DNA of 64,000 bases from Fratercula arctica. Its lineage: Eukaryota; Chordata; Aves; Charadriiformes; Alcidae. Position 1 is the first letter of the stretch, and the number at the start of each line of letters is the position of its first letter. Positions 1-14,400 of this stretch are shown here, in pieces. Where the stretch lies: NCBI GenBank assembly GCA_947846985.1, contig CANTUZ010000005.1:2356001-2420000 (forward strand). The letters run 5' to 3'. Under the pieces are notes generated by a model. That model was not told the origin of the DNA. It did not search any database and saw only the letters and a list, made by a program, of their open reading frames with translations. The position numbers and the translations under genes were made by a program.

Positions 1-282
1 TGGGTTTGCAGGCCCCACGGGTTGGGGGGCCCCCACAACCCCCAGCTCTGGCAGGAGAGGGGTGCCCTGGGGGAGGGGGTGGTCCATGCCCACCCATCCT
101 GGGGCAGGGCAAGACCCTCTCTGGGTGTTGGGGTGGGGGGGGACACCCGAATTCCTTGTGCCCATGGCTCCTGCTGGTCTGTGGGCAGGGGTTGCGCCAC
201 GGCCCCGATGCCTGTCCCTCGGTGCCAGCCCGTGGGGTGGCACTGGTGGGGTCCCTGATGCCCGTCTCTCTGCTGGGACCAG

Positions 283-2542
<2,260 letters not shown>

Positions 2543-2759
2543 GCGCAAGCTACACCCCCCTGGCTGGGGCCTGGCCCCTTGCCCTCACCATCAGGTCGCT
2601 TTTCTTTCGACTTGTTTTTTATTTGTAAGATCCTGCCCCCCCTGCCACGCTCCACCAAACCAAATCCAGCCCCAGGGCAGGGACCGGCGGGGCGAGGGGG
2701 GAGCCCAGAGCCCAGCCGTGGGATGGCAGTGGAGGGGGGAGGCAGGAAGATTTTTTGGG

Positions 2760-2765
2760 AATAAA
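2760..2765 (+). terminator. PPP1CA polyadenylation signal
   Basis: AATAAA about 220 bases after the PPP1CA stop codon, followed by a G/T-rich stretch. RAD9A ends on the other strand at 2900, so the two 3' ends are only about 130 bp apart. Confidence 0.85.
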
Positions 2766-2899
2766 CTTGTAATGGGTCTTGGGGGGCTGCTTGCGTTTGG
2801 CAGCCGATGGTGGATTGGGGGGGTGCCCATCCTGGTGGTTGGATGCTGGGTGGGGTCATGCAGGGGTGGGATGCCGGCAGCTCCGCACCCTTGGGGCTC

Positions 2900-5192
2900 T
2901 TAGTATTCGCCATCACTGTCCTCTGCCAGCACCTCCTGGGTGGGGGCCAGGCCAGGTCTCCCCGGTGTCAACACCGAGCCAAAAAACAGGGAACGAAACT
3001 GTGGGGAGAGGTGGGGGGTCAGGAGGGGGCTGTGCCCATCCCCCTGCCCCCAGGCACCCCTGTGTCCATCCCAGACCTTCTTGTGAGGGGGGGTCCCCGG
3101 CACAGCTCCTTCCTCCTCCTCTTCCTCCTCCTCTTCCTCCTCGGGGTCGCTTTCGGCAGGACGTGGGGTGCGCAGGGGGAAGGTGGGGCTGGGGGGCACC
3201 CCCGAGCCCTCCTCATAGGCGCTGCTTTCCATGGCAATCATGTAGGACTCGAGGTCATCGGCGAAGTCGTCTGATGGGGCAGGCAGGTGGGACGTGCTGT
3301 TGGGGAGAGAGCAAGGAAGCAGGGGCAGAGTGGGAACCGTTCACTCTGGATCCTACTGATGGCAGCTAGAGGGCTAACCTGGGACTGGCACCCTCCCCAA
3401 GGGCGACGCAAACCCCGCTTACCCATTGGCCATGGGGGGTTGCAAGTTGCTTTTCGTGTCTGAGAGGGTGGCCAGCACCAGGTGGACCTCCAGCACGGCA
3501 TCGTCCAGGGTGAAGATGACCGGCCTGGGGGCACAGAGGGCCTGAAGGGGAGGGCGCAGGGGGCAGGGGTGACTCTGGGGGGGGGTCAGGGTGCCCGCTC
3601 CTACCTGCCGGGCATGTCGTAGTGGATGGTGAGGGGTAGGTTGGAGGCCTCAGCGAAGGCCAGCAGCCCCTGGGGGACAAAGAGGAGGTTGAGGAGGGGT
3701 TGAAGGGTGATCTGGTGTTGTGGGGGAGGGCCCCGGCAGGGACTCACCCGAAATTCCTTGAGGCAGAAGGTGATACAGGAGCCCGGGGCCACAGCCACCA
3801 TCTGGAACTCATCCTCAGCCAGACACAGCTCTGTCACCATCATCTTGCTCCGCTCTGGTCAGGAAGGGGCGAGGGGAGGCAGTGGGTCAGGGGGCCATGC
3901 TGGCACCCCAAGGCCGGGGAAGGGGCACCCCCCACCCCGCAGGGCTCACCCGCCTCATCCTCCACGTAGTTTCGGAGGCTGATCTTGCCCCCAGGGCCAG
4001 CCCCCAGCGTCACCTCAGCCAGCGTCTGGGGGAAGTGGACCACGGCCTCCGCCAGCACCCTGTGGGGACATGGCAGGGGGTGGGGGACACACCTGAGGCT
4101 GAGCACCATAAACCCCGCAGGGTCAGCCAGGGTCTCTCATCCCTTTCTGCAGCCTCCCTGCCCATCCCGGTGCCACCCCAGTGTCTCCTTTGTGCCTTTC
4201 CCGGCCCACACCAGTGCCACCCACGTCCCCTTTGTCACCTTTACCTGCTGTCCCCCCCACAGTGTCCCCCCTGTGCTGCTGCCGGTCCTGCTCACCGTGC
4301 GGGGGCGCGGAGGCTGCTGGCGCAGCTCTGGGTGTCAAAGACGGCCTGCAGCCGCTCGCACTCCTGGAAGGCCAGGTTGTGGGTCTTGGTGACGCCTGGC
4401 AGGGAGTGCACTGGCTCAGCAGGACAAGATGGCAGTGCTACCTTGTGTCCCCAACCCGTGTCCCCACCGGCACTCACCGTACTTGCAGTGCAGCTGCACG
4501 ACCAGGCGGCTGGCCTGGGGTTTGAGCAGGATGAGGCATTTCCCCACCGTCTTCTCCAGCGAGGGCAGTGAGCGGAAGACACCCAGGAAGGACTGCAGGG
4601 AGGGGACACGGATTTGGGGACAGGTCACCCTGCCTGTCCCCCCTACCCTGGAGCAACCGGGAGCTCTGGGGGGAGCCCGGACCCCGCACCTTCATGAGGA
4701 CTTTGCATCGGAAGAGCTCTGTGTCAGCCTGGGGGCCGCCCGCCTCGTACCGCTGGAAGAAGAGGGGCGCGAAGAGGAAGGAGGCGAAGGCCGAGCGCGA
4801 GGAGTTGATGGCCCGCAGGGACAGCTTGGAGGGACACACACACACAGGGGGAGCTGGCATCGCCTGCCACCACCCCAGCGGGGATGCAAGGGGGCACAGG
4901 CAGCCCCCTGGCTCCCAACCAGCCCCCCCCCCCCCGGTGTCCCCGTACCCCGCTCTCGGTGGGCTCCAGGTACAGCTCGTCCCCAATGCGGGACAGGGAG
5001 TGCACAGCGCGGCCGAAGACTGGGGGGGGGTGAGGAGGAAGAGGGGTGAGACAGGGCCCCCCTGGCCTACCAGAGGGGGAATATGAGGCAGGGCACCCCC
5101 ACACACCCCATGGGCCTCCCCCAAACCCGCCGTGTCGTCCCTCCCTGGCCCCGCTCACCTTTGACGTTGCCACCGGCCACGATGCACTTCAT
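2900..5192 (-). CDS. RAD9A: RAD9A, checkpoint clamp component (9-1-1 complex)
   Basis: Eleven coding exons, in transcript order: 5192-5159, 5019-4949, 4824-4690, 4592-4478, 4395-4296, 4059-3950, 3854-3748, 3669-3605, 3524-3423, 3296-3077, 2998-2900. They join to 1158 bases, 385 aa (human 391). The protein begins [20 protein letters not shown], the diagnostic start of Rad9, and residues 1 to about 270 form the PCNA-like fold ([21 protein letters not shown] and [19 protein letters not shown] are recognisable). RAD9 pairs with RAD1 and HUS1 in the DNA-damage clamp, which recruits TOPBP1 and activates ATR. The C-terminal tail is divergent and disordered; it carries an 11-residue glutamate run (around 3113-3145) and ends LAEDSDGEY, a likely acidic CK2-type phosphorylation tail by family knowledge. 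The start is the only ATG at the family N-terminus. Confidence 0.97.
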
Positions 5193-5199
5193 GGCGCCC

Positions 5200-5800
5200 G
5201 GCACCGAACACGTGGGGGCTTCGCGCCTTCCCGCCCCTGGCCACGCCCCCCCGAGCCGTGACCACGCCCCCTTATTCCATAGACCACGCCCCCACCCGGA
5301 AACCACGCCCCCACGACCGCCGCGTCCGGCGGCCTCGAACCCCCCCGCCCCGCCCCGCAGCGCCTCGCCGGTGCCCCCCCGACCCCGAGCACCCCCCGGA
5401 ATGGTCCCGCACGCCCCTCCCCCCCCCCCCTCCAGCCCCCGGTGGTTCCGTCCGCTTCACCGCCGCGCCGCACCGCCACCTTCCCCGTTCCCGCGCCCGC
5501 CCCGCGCCCGCCGCCTCCCCATTGGACGGCAGCCGGCCCTCGTCCCGCCCCCGCCACCTTTCCATTGGGCGGGTGCCGGACCCCGTCCCGCCCCCGCCGC
5601 CGGCCGATTGGTCGACGCGGCCGCCTGACGGAGGTTCTCGCCTCACGTGACGCGGGGGGGGTGGCCCCCGCCGCCCGGACACACGAGCGCGCGCGCGCGG
5701 GCAGGCCCGACCCCCCGCTCCTCCCGTGGCTCGCTATTGGGTGACGGGGCGCAGGCGATTGGAGTGACGTGCAGCTCAGCCAATGGGGCTTCGACTGCGG
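5200..5800 (-). promoter_or_regulatory. RAD9A CpG-island promoter with CCAAT cluster, possibly bidirectional
   Basis: TATA-less CpG island upstream of the RAD9A ATG. ATTGG motifs (CCAAT on the minus strand) occur at 5521, 5564, 5607, 5736 and 5758, and one plus-strand CCAAT at 5780. There is a CACGTG E-box (USF/MYC type) at 5644-5649, TGACGT half-CRE matches near 5765, and several GC boxes. Five of six CCAAT boxes face RAD9A. The opposite-facing one and the CpG-rich sequence to the right suggest divergent transcription. No TSS can be fixed from sequence alone. Confidence 0.7.
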
Positions 5801-8800
5801 AGCGGCGGGTCGGCGCCCCTCAACATGGTTCCCCGGGCCCGGCCCCGCTCCCCGGCCCGGCTCCGGCGCCCCCCTCGGCCCGTCTCCAGGCTCTCGGCCG
5901 GGCCCCGTGGGACCCGCCTGCCCCCGGGTGCTTCCGCGGGGTCTGTGCCAGGCCCCAGCCCTCCCCTGGGAGGATCCCCCGGGGGCCCTGGGCCTCTCTG
6001 AGGGGCCTGTGACGCCTTCGGCAGCCCCAGCTCTCCACAGCATCAGGCCCGGCCCCCTCTGCCCACTCCCCTGCCCCTCCGAGGCTCCGACGGGGGCCTC
6101 CAGCTGTCCCCTTCTCCCTAGGGAGCATCCCCTCGCGCCCGGCTCCTCCCAGGGTAAGGCTGCCCTCCCTCAGGCTCGCCCCTGGCTTCAGCTCAGCCCC
6201 TTCCATGAAGCCCCTGCCCACCCTCCAGGGGCACGGTGCTCCCCGGTGCCCACCCCGTTGGGGCCCTGCGGCTCCCTGGAGCCTGTCAACTGCCCACACG
6301 AGGGAGCCCGGTGTTTTGGGGTCCCTCTGAGGGCACAGGGGGGAGCGGGGATGCTGTTGCCAGGTTGGCAGCAGTTAACAGTCTCTCCATCCCACAGGCT
6401 GTGCCGTGGTTGCAAGTGGGAAGCTCATCTCTTGAAGGCCGGTGCCGTGTCTGAGGCAGGAGACGGTATGAAAGCAGTAAAGAGGGTAAGAGGGAGGCTG
6501 GGTGAGGGGAGAGCTCAGTAAATCACTTTTCTCACACACAGGCAGCCGGCCTGGAGCGAGTGGCTCTCAGGTTGGGGCCTCGAGGGAGGCCAGAGGATCT
6601 GGCTGCGAGGAACTCGACTCGCACTCGCAGCAGGGTCCTTTAGCTGGCTCCCGCCCGCGGCTGCCCAAGTCCCTCCTCCTGGGCTTGGTGGCTGCGGAGC
6701 CCGAGCCGAGGGGCCCCAGCACGCAGCCTGTGGAGCGGGGCTGGCACCCGAGGAGGGAGACAGGGAAATGTGGGGGGGATGCGGAACCCCTCTCCCATGG
6801 CTGCCGTCCTCCAGCATGCAGCCACAGCCTCTCCTCCTCCTCCTCTCTTCCCTCTCAGGTGCGCTGCTGGTGCTCAGCTCCTTTCCAAATGCCCCACATC
6901 TGGGATTTCAGACCCGACGCCTCTTGGCAGCGCATTCCCTCCAGGTACGCAAACTTTCGACCTTTGCAGGGCCGCTCTGTGGGCCAAGCCACGTGTGTGC
7001 GGCTGGGCTGGGAGCCCCCTGAGCTCCCTGCCTGCGCTCCCAGCCCTGCCTTGGCCTGGGCTCGGGGTCCAGCCCCCCGGGGTCGTCCGGATCTGCCTCC
7101 CTCCGCCCCTGGGGTGAACACTGGCTACTGGCCTCTTCCTCCCAGGAGGAGGAGGAGGACGGGATTGTGTGCGAGCGTCCGTTCCAGCTCTTGAACAGCA
7201 GCCGGGCTCCTCTGGAGCCGGCGTCCCCAGGAGGGGCTCTGGCCTCGGGGCTCAGCATTTTATGGGGCTGTGGATAGGACGCAGCTGGCTGCGGTCGTGA
7301 CACACACACCTCAGTGGTGGCCAAAGCCACGCGCACCCCTCCCTCTTCCCCTGGCTGCCCTGAGCCAGCGCTGACAAGGCACCAGGAGACAGGGCTGGAG
7401 ACTGTCTTGGGGGCAGGAGCCTGGCAGCCCTCAGGGGGCTCTGTCACAGACCCCAGGGTTGTGGACCCTCATTCCTGTCACCTTCCCAGCCATCCCTGGG
7501 TGCCCGGTGGACTCAGGGCCGTCTCCTGGCACTGGTGGCTGCCCGTTCCCTGGAGAGCCACGGTTTCCTTCCCGGCACAGCGTCCTGAGCACATGGCGTG
7601 GTGCCCTCGCCCAGGCAGCGGCGCGGGGAGACAGACGGCCACAGCTGGGCTCCGCAGGAGGGGACAGGAGCCCGCCGCTGGGCCGAATGTCTGCTCTGTG
7701 CCCCGAGACATCCCCTGCCTGTGCCCCAGGGGTGTCCCTGAGGAGCCGGGACAGTCCCCTGCCTGCCCAGCCCATGGCTCGGAGGGGCTGCAGGCGGTCT
7801 GGGGGCTCAAACCCTCTCCAGTGCCAGGGTTTTCTGGGTCTGCCCCAGGGCACGCAGCGGCTCCTCTCCTCTCCCTCCTCTGCTTGCCAGAGGCCCAGGG
7901 CTCTGGTGCGGCCCCGGGATGTGGTGGACGGATGTGCCCGCCGCAAAGGTCAGCAGTGGGAGGCAAGGCCGGCAGCGGCGCCGGCGGGGGGGACCCGCGC
8001 CGCCCAGGCCGGGACGAAGGTGAGGTCAGCTGCCCACGGCGCTGCCGGTGACGTGGTCCCCGAGGGCAGGGGGGACACAGCTTCACCCACGCGGGGCCAT
8101 CATGGGGCTGGGTGTGTGGCAGGGCCTGCAGAGGAGGAGGATGATGATGCCTTTGCGGGGGGGTCTCCAGCGGTTTGACCCGCCTGTGCCTTGTGCCTCC
8201 CTTGTCCCAGGGGTGGCAGGGGCTCCGTCTCGGCACCGCCGGCTGGCATGGGGCTCTCCAGCAGAGGAGAGGGAGCGGGGGAGGAAGGCGCCAGCTTTGC
8301 TGGGGGGGGTCTTGCGCTCACTACAGGGCTGTTTGGGGGGGCTGCCACAGCGCTGCTGGGTCGGGGGACTCGTGCCACATCCGCTGGCCGCGTTACCCTC
8401 CTCCTCCTCCTCCTCCTCCTCCTCCTCTCTTCTCTCTCAGGTGTTGGCCCAGCGTGAGCCATGCTGGAAAACTCCCCAGAAACATCCTCAGCGGGCAGGA
8501 CTTGTCACCCCCCCGCCCTGGGCTGGCAGCCGCTCCCACAGCCCCGGCCACGCTGCAGCCCCCCCCCAGGGGACGTGAAGGCGGCTTTTCCCAACTGCTC
8601 TATGCTGTTTGCTCGGGAAAGGCCGGGGGGGGGGAGAAACAAGATACCCTGCACCACTGGGGGAGCGGCTGGCCCCATGCCGTTGCGGGAAGGGCTGGAA
8701 GCGGGGACCCCTTCCCGCATGCTGCCGGGGAGCCGGGATACGGCACCTTCCCGGAGCACCTCTGTTGGGTGCTTCCTGGTGGATTTGCCACCAAATCCGT

Positions 8801-8835
8801 GGCTCCCAAGTAATAAATCACCCCGGCACTGCCGC
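5785..8835 (+). ncRNA. Possible divergent plus-strand transcript, probably non-coding
   Basis: No recognisable protein is seen here, although GC-rich open frames of up to 250 codons exist. What can be seen is two strong plus-strand acceptors with the same look, a (CTC)n tract then TCTCTCAG, ending near 6858 and at 8440, and an AATAAA at 8812-8817 that would end a last exon 8441 to about 8835. With the bidirectional CpG island at 5200-5800 this fits a spliced lncRNA divergent from RAD9A. Internal donors were not assigned. Low confidence; the region could also be only intergenic sequence upstream of CLCF1. Confidence 0.25.
8812..8817 (+). terminator. Candidate polyadenylation signal
   Basis: Isolated AATAAA in GC-rich sequence, 372 bases after the strong acceptor at 8439-8440. 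It does not belong to any recognised coding gene. Confidence 0.35.
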
Positions 8836-9302
8836 GGTGTGGGCGTCAGTGCCCGGTTTATCCGTATGCGGGGGGTCCCTAAACCCTGAGACCGGTGGGT
8901 TTGGCACCGGGAAAGGCTGGTCTCCGTGCACCCCGAGCTGCCACCCCGGTGCTCCATGTCCCAGGGAAAACCAGGAGGGCTCAGACCTGGCCAGGGCCAA
9001 GGAGGGGCTGGAGCCGAAACAAATCCGGTTGTTACCTCCCGGCCCTTCCCGGCGTTCCCGAGCAGCGCCGGCCGGCCAGCGCCTTTGTTTTAAACAAAGC
9101 TTTTTCGGGGGGGAGCCAGCTCGGGCGAGAAGGTTCCCGGAGAGCCCCCCCACCTTTCCCCGGCTTCCATGGCAGTACCCACTGCTGGATGTGGGTCATA
9201 AAAGGGGGGGGTGTCTGGCTGTGGGATCACCCCTCTCCTGCTGCGGGTGTCGGGCTCAACAGGGATTTACACCACGCTTGGCCCCGTGGGGGGGGGGTCA
9301 AG

Positions 9303-9340
9303 CCACCCACCCACCCACCCACACACACACACACACGCAC
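9303..9340. repeat. (CCCA)n / (AC)n microsatellite
   Basis: About five CCAC/CCCA tetramers followed by eight AC dinucleotides. It lies in the flank between the putative lncRNA and the CLCF1 CpG island. Confidence 0.9.
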
Positions 9341-9449
9341 CCGGGTGGGTTATGAGAAAAGCCACGGTCACTGCCAAGGTCCCGACGGGTCGGGGTCCGT
9401 CTTAATGAAGGAGGTTAATGAGGAAGGCAGCAGTTGATGGAGGAGGGCT

Positions 9450-11211
9450 GGGGCTGGAGGAGGGTGGGGGGGAGTCCGCGGGACCGGGGGGTCCCTCCCG
9501 ACCCCCGGTGGCAGGCAGGGGGTGCGGGCAGCGGCAGCCCGGGAGAAGCCCCCCCCCCCCCCCGCCTCCCGCCCCGGGGCAGAGGGGTTCCCCCCCCCGA
9601 CCTTGGTAACGGGTGCGGGGGGTGGGGGTCTGACTCGCCGCCGCTCCGAGGGTCTCTGGTACCCGACGGCCCCCGTCCCCGCTGCCGGCCGCTCACCTGC
9701 CGCCGCCCCGGCGCCCCGGGGCCGTTCCCGGCGGGGCAGCGACCGGGGGAGCTCCCGGGACGGGATGGGGGGGGGGTCCGCACCCCCTACACCCCCCCCC
9801 GGTGGAGTGGCAGGGGAGAGGGGGCTGGCCGCGGCAGAGGAGAGGCGAGGACAACCCCCCTCTGTCTGTCTGTCCGTCCCCGCCACCCGTCCCCCGCTGC
9901 CTGCCGGGCTCTGCGCCTTCCCAGCCCTCCAGCCCCCCCTCCTCCTCCTCCTCTGTGGGGGGGGTGAGGGGGGGGCAGGCTGGCACCCCCCCCCCCCTCC
10001 CCAAACCACCCCCCCCGCCCCGCTGCGGGGCGGCGAGAGGAGCCGCTCCGCCGCACCTCGCCCCGCTTCCCCCCCCCACCCCTTCTCCCTCCCATACCCC
10101 CCCCCCCCCCCCAAAAAAACCTCCCCTCCCCGGACCCCCCCCACCTTCCCCCCCCCACACCCCCCCCGGGGGACCGGGCTCTCGGCGTGCGGCGGCTCTT
10201 ACACGTCGGGAGGAGAAAAGAGGCGAGAGGGCTGGGACCGGCAAATGGGAGCCGGAGCGGCGGTCCGGTGTGCGGGACCGCTGCCTGCCCGGCCGGGAAA
10301 CCCCCCCCAAGCCCTCACCCACCCCCCCGGCTACCTCCTCTGTCCCGCATGGAGCTGAGAGCAGGTAGGAAACCACCCCTTCCACCACCATCCCCCTCTT
10401 TCTATCCCCGCACCGACCCCGCACCGGACCCCGCCACTAACAAAAGCCGTGCGGGAGCCAGAATGGGAAGGGGGGGGGGGGGGGGGGGGCGAAAGGAGGG
10501 AAAAAGTTGTGTGTTGGATGTGTGTGTGGGGGGGTCCCCCTCATCCTGCCTGGCTGGCAGCACCCCCGGGGACCCGCTTTTTCCTTCCCCCCCTGCTCGG
10601 TTCCACACACCCCCCCCCCCCCAGCCCCACCATCCTCCAAACTCCGGGACCCCCGGGGATGGGGAAGGGGAGAGAAGGTGGCGGTGGAGGTTGGGGGGGG
10701 GGGGAAGAAAAGGCCGGGGGGGAGAGAAGGGAGGGAATGAATGGAGCCCCGCTCTTGTGTACAATTGCATCAAATACATTCTTGAAAGCAACCTGGTTCT
10801 GCTTAACACTTGAATTTTGAAAAAAAAAAAAAAAAAAAAAAAAAAAGCGGGAGAGAAAAAAAAGGGAAAAAAAAAAAAAAAAGGAAAGGGGGGGAGCAGC
10901 CGCCTGGAGAGGGTGTATTGCGAACTCCTTTTTTTTTTTTTTTGTGTTTTTTTTTTTTTTTAATATTTATTTTTTTATTTTTTTTCCTATTCTTGCATTC
11001 CTGGACACCAATCAAAAGAGCAAATCAAGGGAGGTGGAAGAGAGAAGGGCGGGGGGGGGGGGGGGGGCAAAAAGGCGGTGAGCGCGGTGCGAACCATGCA
11101 CACGCATACTCATTCACCCCCCCCCCCAAAAAAAAAAAAAACCCAAAAAACCCCCCTTTATTATTTTATTTTTTCCACCTAGCACCCAAGCAAAAACAAA
11201 CCAAAACAAAT

Positions 11212-11242
<31 letters not shown>

Positions 11243-11448
11243 CGGGGGGGGAAGAAGGAAATTAAAAAACAAAAAATCCCATAGCAAGCGCAAAAGCGAG
11301 CCAGGGCAGAGGCGAGCAGGCGGGCTCGGGGTGCGGAGCAAAAAACCAAACCCCCCCCCCTCCCCTTCCCCTGGCTTTTAGGCTCCTCTGACCCCCCCTC
11401 TCTGTGCCTTCTGCCCCCCCCAACCCCCCCCCCCCCTGCGCCCCGACT
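9450..11448 (+). promoter_or_regulatory. CLCF1 5' flank and 5' UTR: CpG island with long homopolymer tracts
   Basis: From 9450 to about 10360 the sequence is CpG-dense with C and G runs, a probable promoter or 5' UTR region. From 10810 to 11260 it turns into long A, T and G runs (poly-A from 10819, poly-T around 10928-10975, a G run of about 30 at 11211-11242). The ATG of CLCF1 follows at 11449. No TATA box can be assigned. The homopolymers are error-prone for any sequencing method, so lengths here should not be trusted. Confidence 0.5.
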
Positions 11449-14400
11449 ATGCTCAATGTCGCTGGGGAGCTCTCAGGTAAGACCCAAAATGCTGGGGGTT
11501 GGGGAGGAGGAGGGGGGGGGCGCTCTGCCTGCCATGGGGGGTTTTTTTTGGTTTTTTTTTTTTCCTTTCCCTTTCCGACCCGCTGCTGATTTTAATTTGA
11601 TGTGATTAAAACGTCTGTCTGGCTTTGGGATTGATTTAAGACTTTCCCCTTCTCCGGGTTTTTTTGGTTTGGTTTTTTTTTTTTAATTTTTTTTTTTTTA
11701 TATATATTTTTTATGTTTTTCCCCTTTCTCTCCTTCCCTCTTTTCCATGCATGTTTGTGATTACCAGGGAGGGAACCGCCGCTGAGAGCACGGAGAATTA
11801 AACCCCGGGACTGACAAGAGGGGAGGAAAAAATGAAAGTCGCTGGGGTTTTCGGGGGGGGCAGAAAGGATTTTAACTTTCCTACCCATGGCTGAATTTTG
11901 GGGAGGGGGTGTGTTTGCCTCATAACGCCTTTACCGGAGCGAGATTCCTCCAGGAGACAGATTTTGGGGTGCCGGCGACATGTCGGTGTCCCCAAGGCTC
12001 CGACCGTGGCTTTGTTACCCCGCTCGGAGTGTTTTGGGGATCCCGGAATGGTTGGGGGGGCTGGCCGGCCCCACAGCACACCGACTTGGGGGGGTCCTCA
12101 CTCGGAAAGGAGGGGGAAAAATGCTGGAAAACACCCTTAAAAGGTCAAACTGTGGGTGCCGTGGGCTCCCAGACGGTGGGAGCGGGGTCGGCTCCGGTGC
12201 CGGGTTTGGCTCCGGTGCCCGATCTGGCTCCGGTGCTGGCGTGACGCAGGATGGGCAAAGCGGGGCGAGCGCCAGGGAACCGGAAAAGCGAGGCCGGGAT
12301 CCCCAGCGGCTCCATCGCCTCCCCCCCCGGCCCCGCCTCGCTCCCTTCTTTTTCCCCCCCCTCTCCACCCGTCGCTGGTGGCCGCGATCGGGGAACCGGT
12401 GCCACAACCAGACCCGAGGCCTGTTGGTGGCCGGCAGCGGGACGGGAAGGGGACACGGAGCCCATTGGGGCGAGAGCTCGGCAACCACCGGCTGCTCTGA
12501 CCCCGCTCCCTGTTTTGGGGACATCCCTGGCTGGTGGCACAGCCTGTTTTTTTGGCTTGTCTCAGGGACATGTGGCGGCACCGGTGTCCCCGTGCCTATT
12601 TAGCAAGGCACGGTGGCGGCGAACATCTGGGCTGCATTAGGCGCAGCCTCCGAAGGGAAACGCGGAGGGCTCCGCTTACAGGGCCGGGCTGGGGGGGCGA
12701 AGATTTATGCCCTGTTAAGTGGCACAGAGCTCCATAAATCACACCCCCCCCCCCAGCTCCTACCTCTTCGTCCCGTCCCCCCCCAACCCCGGCATGGCAT
12801 GGGGTACCCGCGGTCCGTCACCGGTGCCAACACGCACGGGGATGCCGCTGGGCACGGTTCGTGGCGTGGCACGTGGCCCGTGGGTGACGGAGGTGTCCTG
12901 AGCTTGGCCAGGGGTGCTGGGGGACATGTCTCGGGGGTGGGGGTACATGTCGTCCCCCTCCCGGCAGAGCTGCTGGTCCCGCGGTGTCCCCATGGCGCGG
13001 TGGCAGCCGGCCGGGTGGGACGTGCTGAGCGGTGGCAGCGGGTCTGGAGGTGCCAGGGGACAGAGAGGGATGTGACATGCGGGGGGCTCACAGTGCCACG
13101 TGGGCTGGCACCGGGGGTCTCCAACCCCGGACGGTGCCGGGGGGGGCTGGCAGTGGGCGGCCAGGGTTGGGGGGGGGGGGGTGTGCGGCTCTGTGACTTG
13201 CACCAGGAGGGGTGGAAGGGTGTCGGGACACCTTGGATGGCTCATGGGTGCCACCGGTGGGTGCTGTGCCCGTGCCAGGCTGGCTGTGCGTGCGGGGCGG
13301 TGGGGTCTGGTTGGGATTAGGGGGCCTGTGCGCATCCGTCCATCCCCCCCGTCCCCCCCAGTCCCCCATCCCCTCGCCGGCGGGGGTGTTTCCATCGTGC
13401 CGTTGGCTGGAGCCGGATGGGAAATCCAGGCCCAGCTAATTATGGCCTCGCTGGAGTCTCCCGTGCGCGGCCGCATTTATAAACACACGGAGGAGACAGG
13501 ATGTAAACACTCAGCGCGGCGAGCGCAGGCACGGCCCGTTCGGGGCCGGGGTTGGGGGGGGGCAGGACGCGTGGGGCCGTGGTCCCCCCCCGTGTGCCCA
13601 CTCGCTCCCCGGCCACGCACGCAGCCGGCAGCGGTGGCTTGGCTGGCCAGGAGCCGTTCACGGCTCCTGGCCAGCCAAGCCACCGCTGCCGGCTGCGTGC
13701 GTGGCCCTGGGGGGGGGCTCAGCGGGGGCACGGTGGGCAGCGGGAGCTGCAGGCAGGGCTGGTGGGATGGGATGGGTGCCGGAATGCTGGGAGAGGGGTG
13801 GGATGGAGGTGAGGGCTGGGAGCAGGCAGGTGGGATCCCATGGGATGGGATGGGGTGGGATGAGATATGAGATATGGGACGGGATGAGATATGAGATATG
13901 AGATATGGAATGGGGTGGGATATGGGATGGGATGGGATATGGGTTGGGATGAGATGGGTTATGGGATATGGGATATGGGATGGGATGAGATGGGATGGGA
14001 TAAAGTGGGATGGGATGAGATAAGATATGGGTTGAGATAGGATGAGGTGGGATATGGGATATGGGATGGGATGAGATGGGGTGGGATGAGGTGGGTTGAG
14101 ATATGGGATGGGATGAGATATGGGATATGGTATATGGGATATGGGATGGGATGGGATGGGATAGGATGGGATGAGATGAGATATGGGATGAGATGGGATG
14201 GGATAGGATGGGATGAGATGAGATATGGGATATGGGATGGGATGAGATGGGATGGGATGAGATATGGGATGAGATAGGATGGGATGAGGTAGGATGAGAT
14301 GAGATACGGGATGAGATGGGATGGGATGAGATGAGATGAGATATGGGATGGGATGGGATAAAATGGGATGAGATGAGATGGGATGGGATGGGGACCCCAC

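Noticed and set aside
6..282. PPP1CA exon 1
   Set aside because: No family N-terminus (MSDSEKLNLDSIIGRLLE type) is encoded here; the sequence is intron 1.
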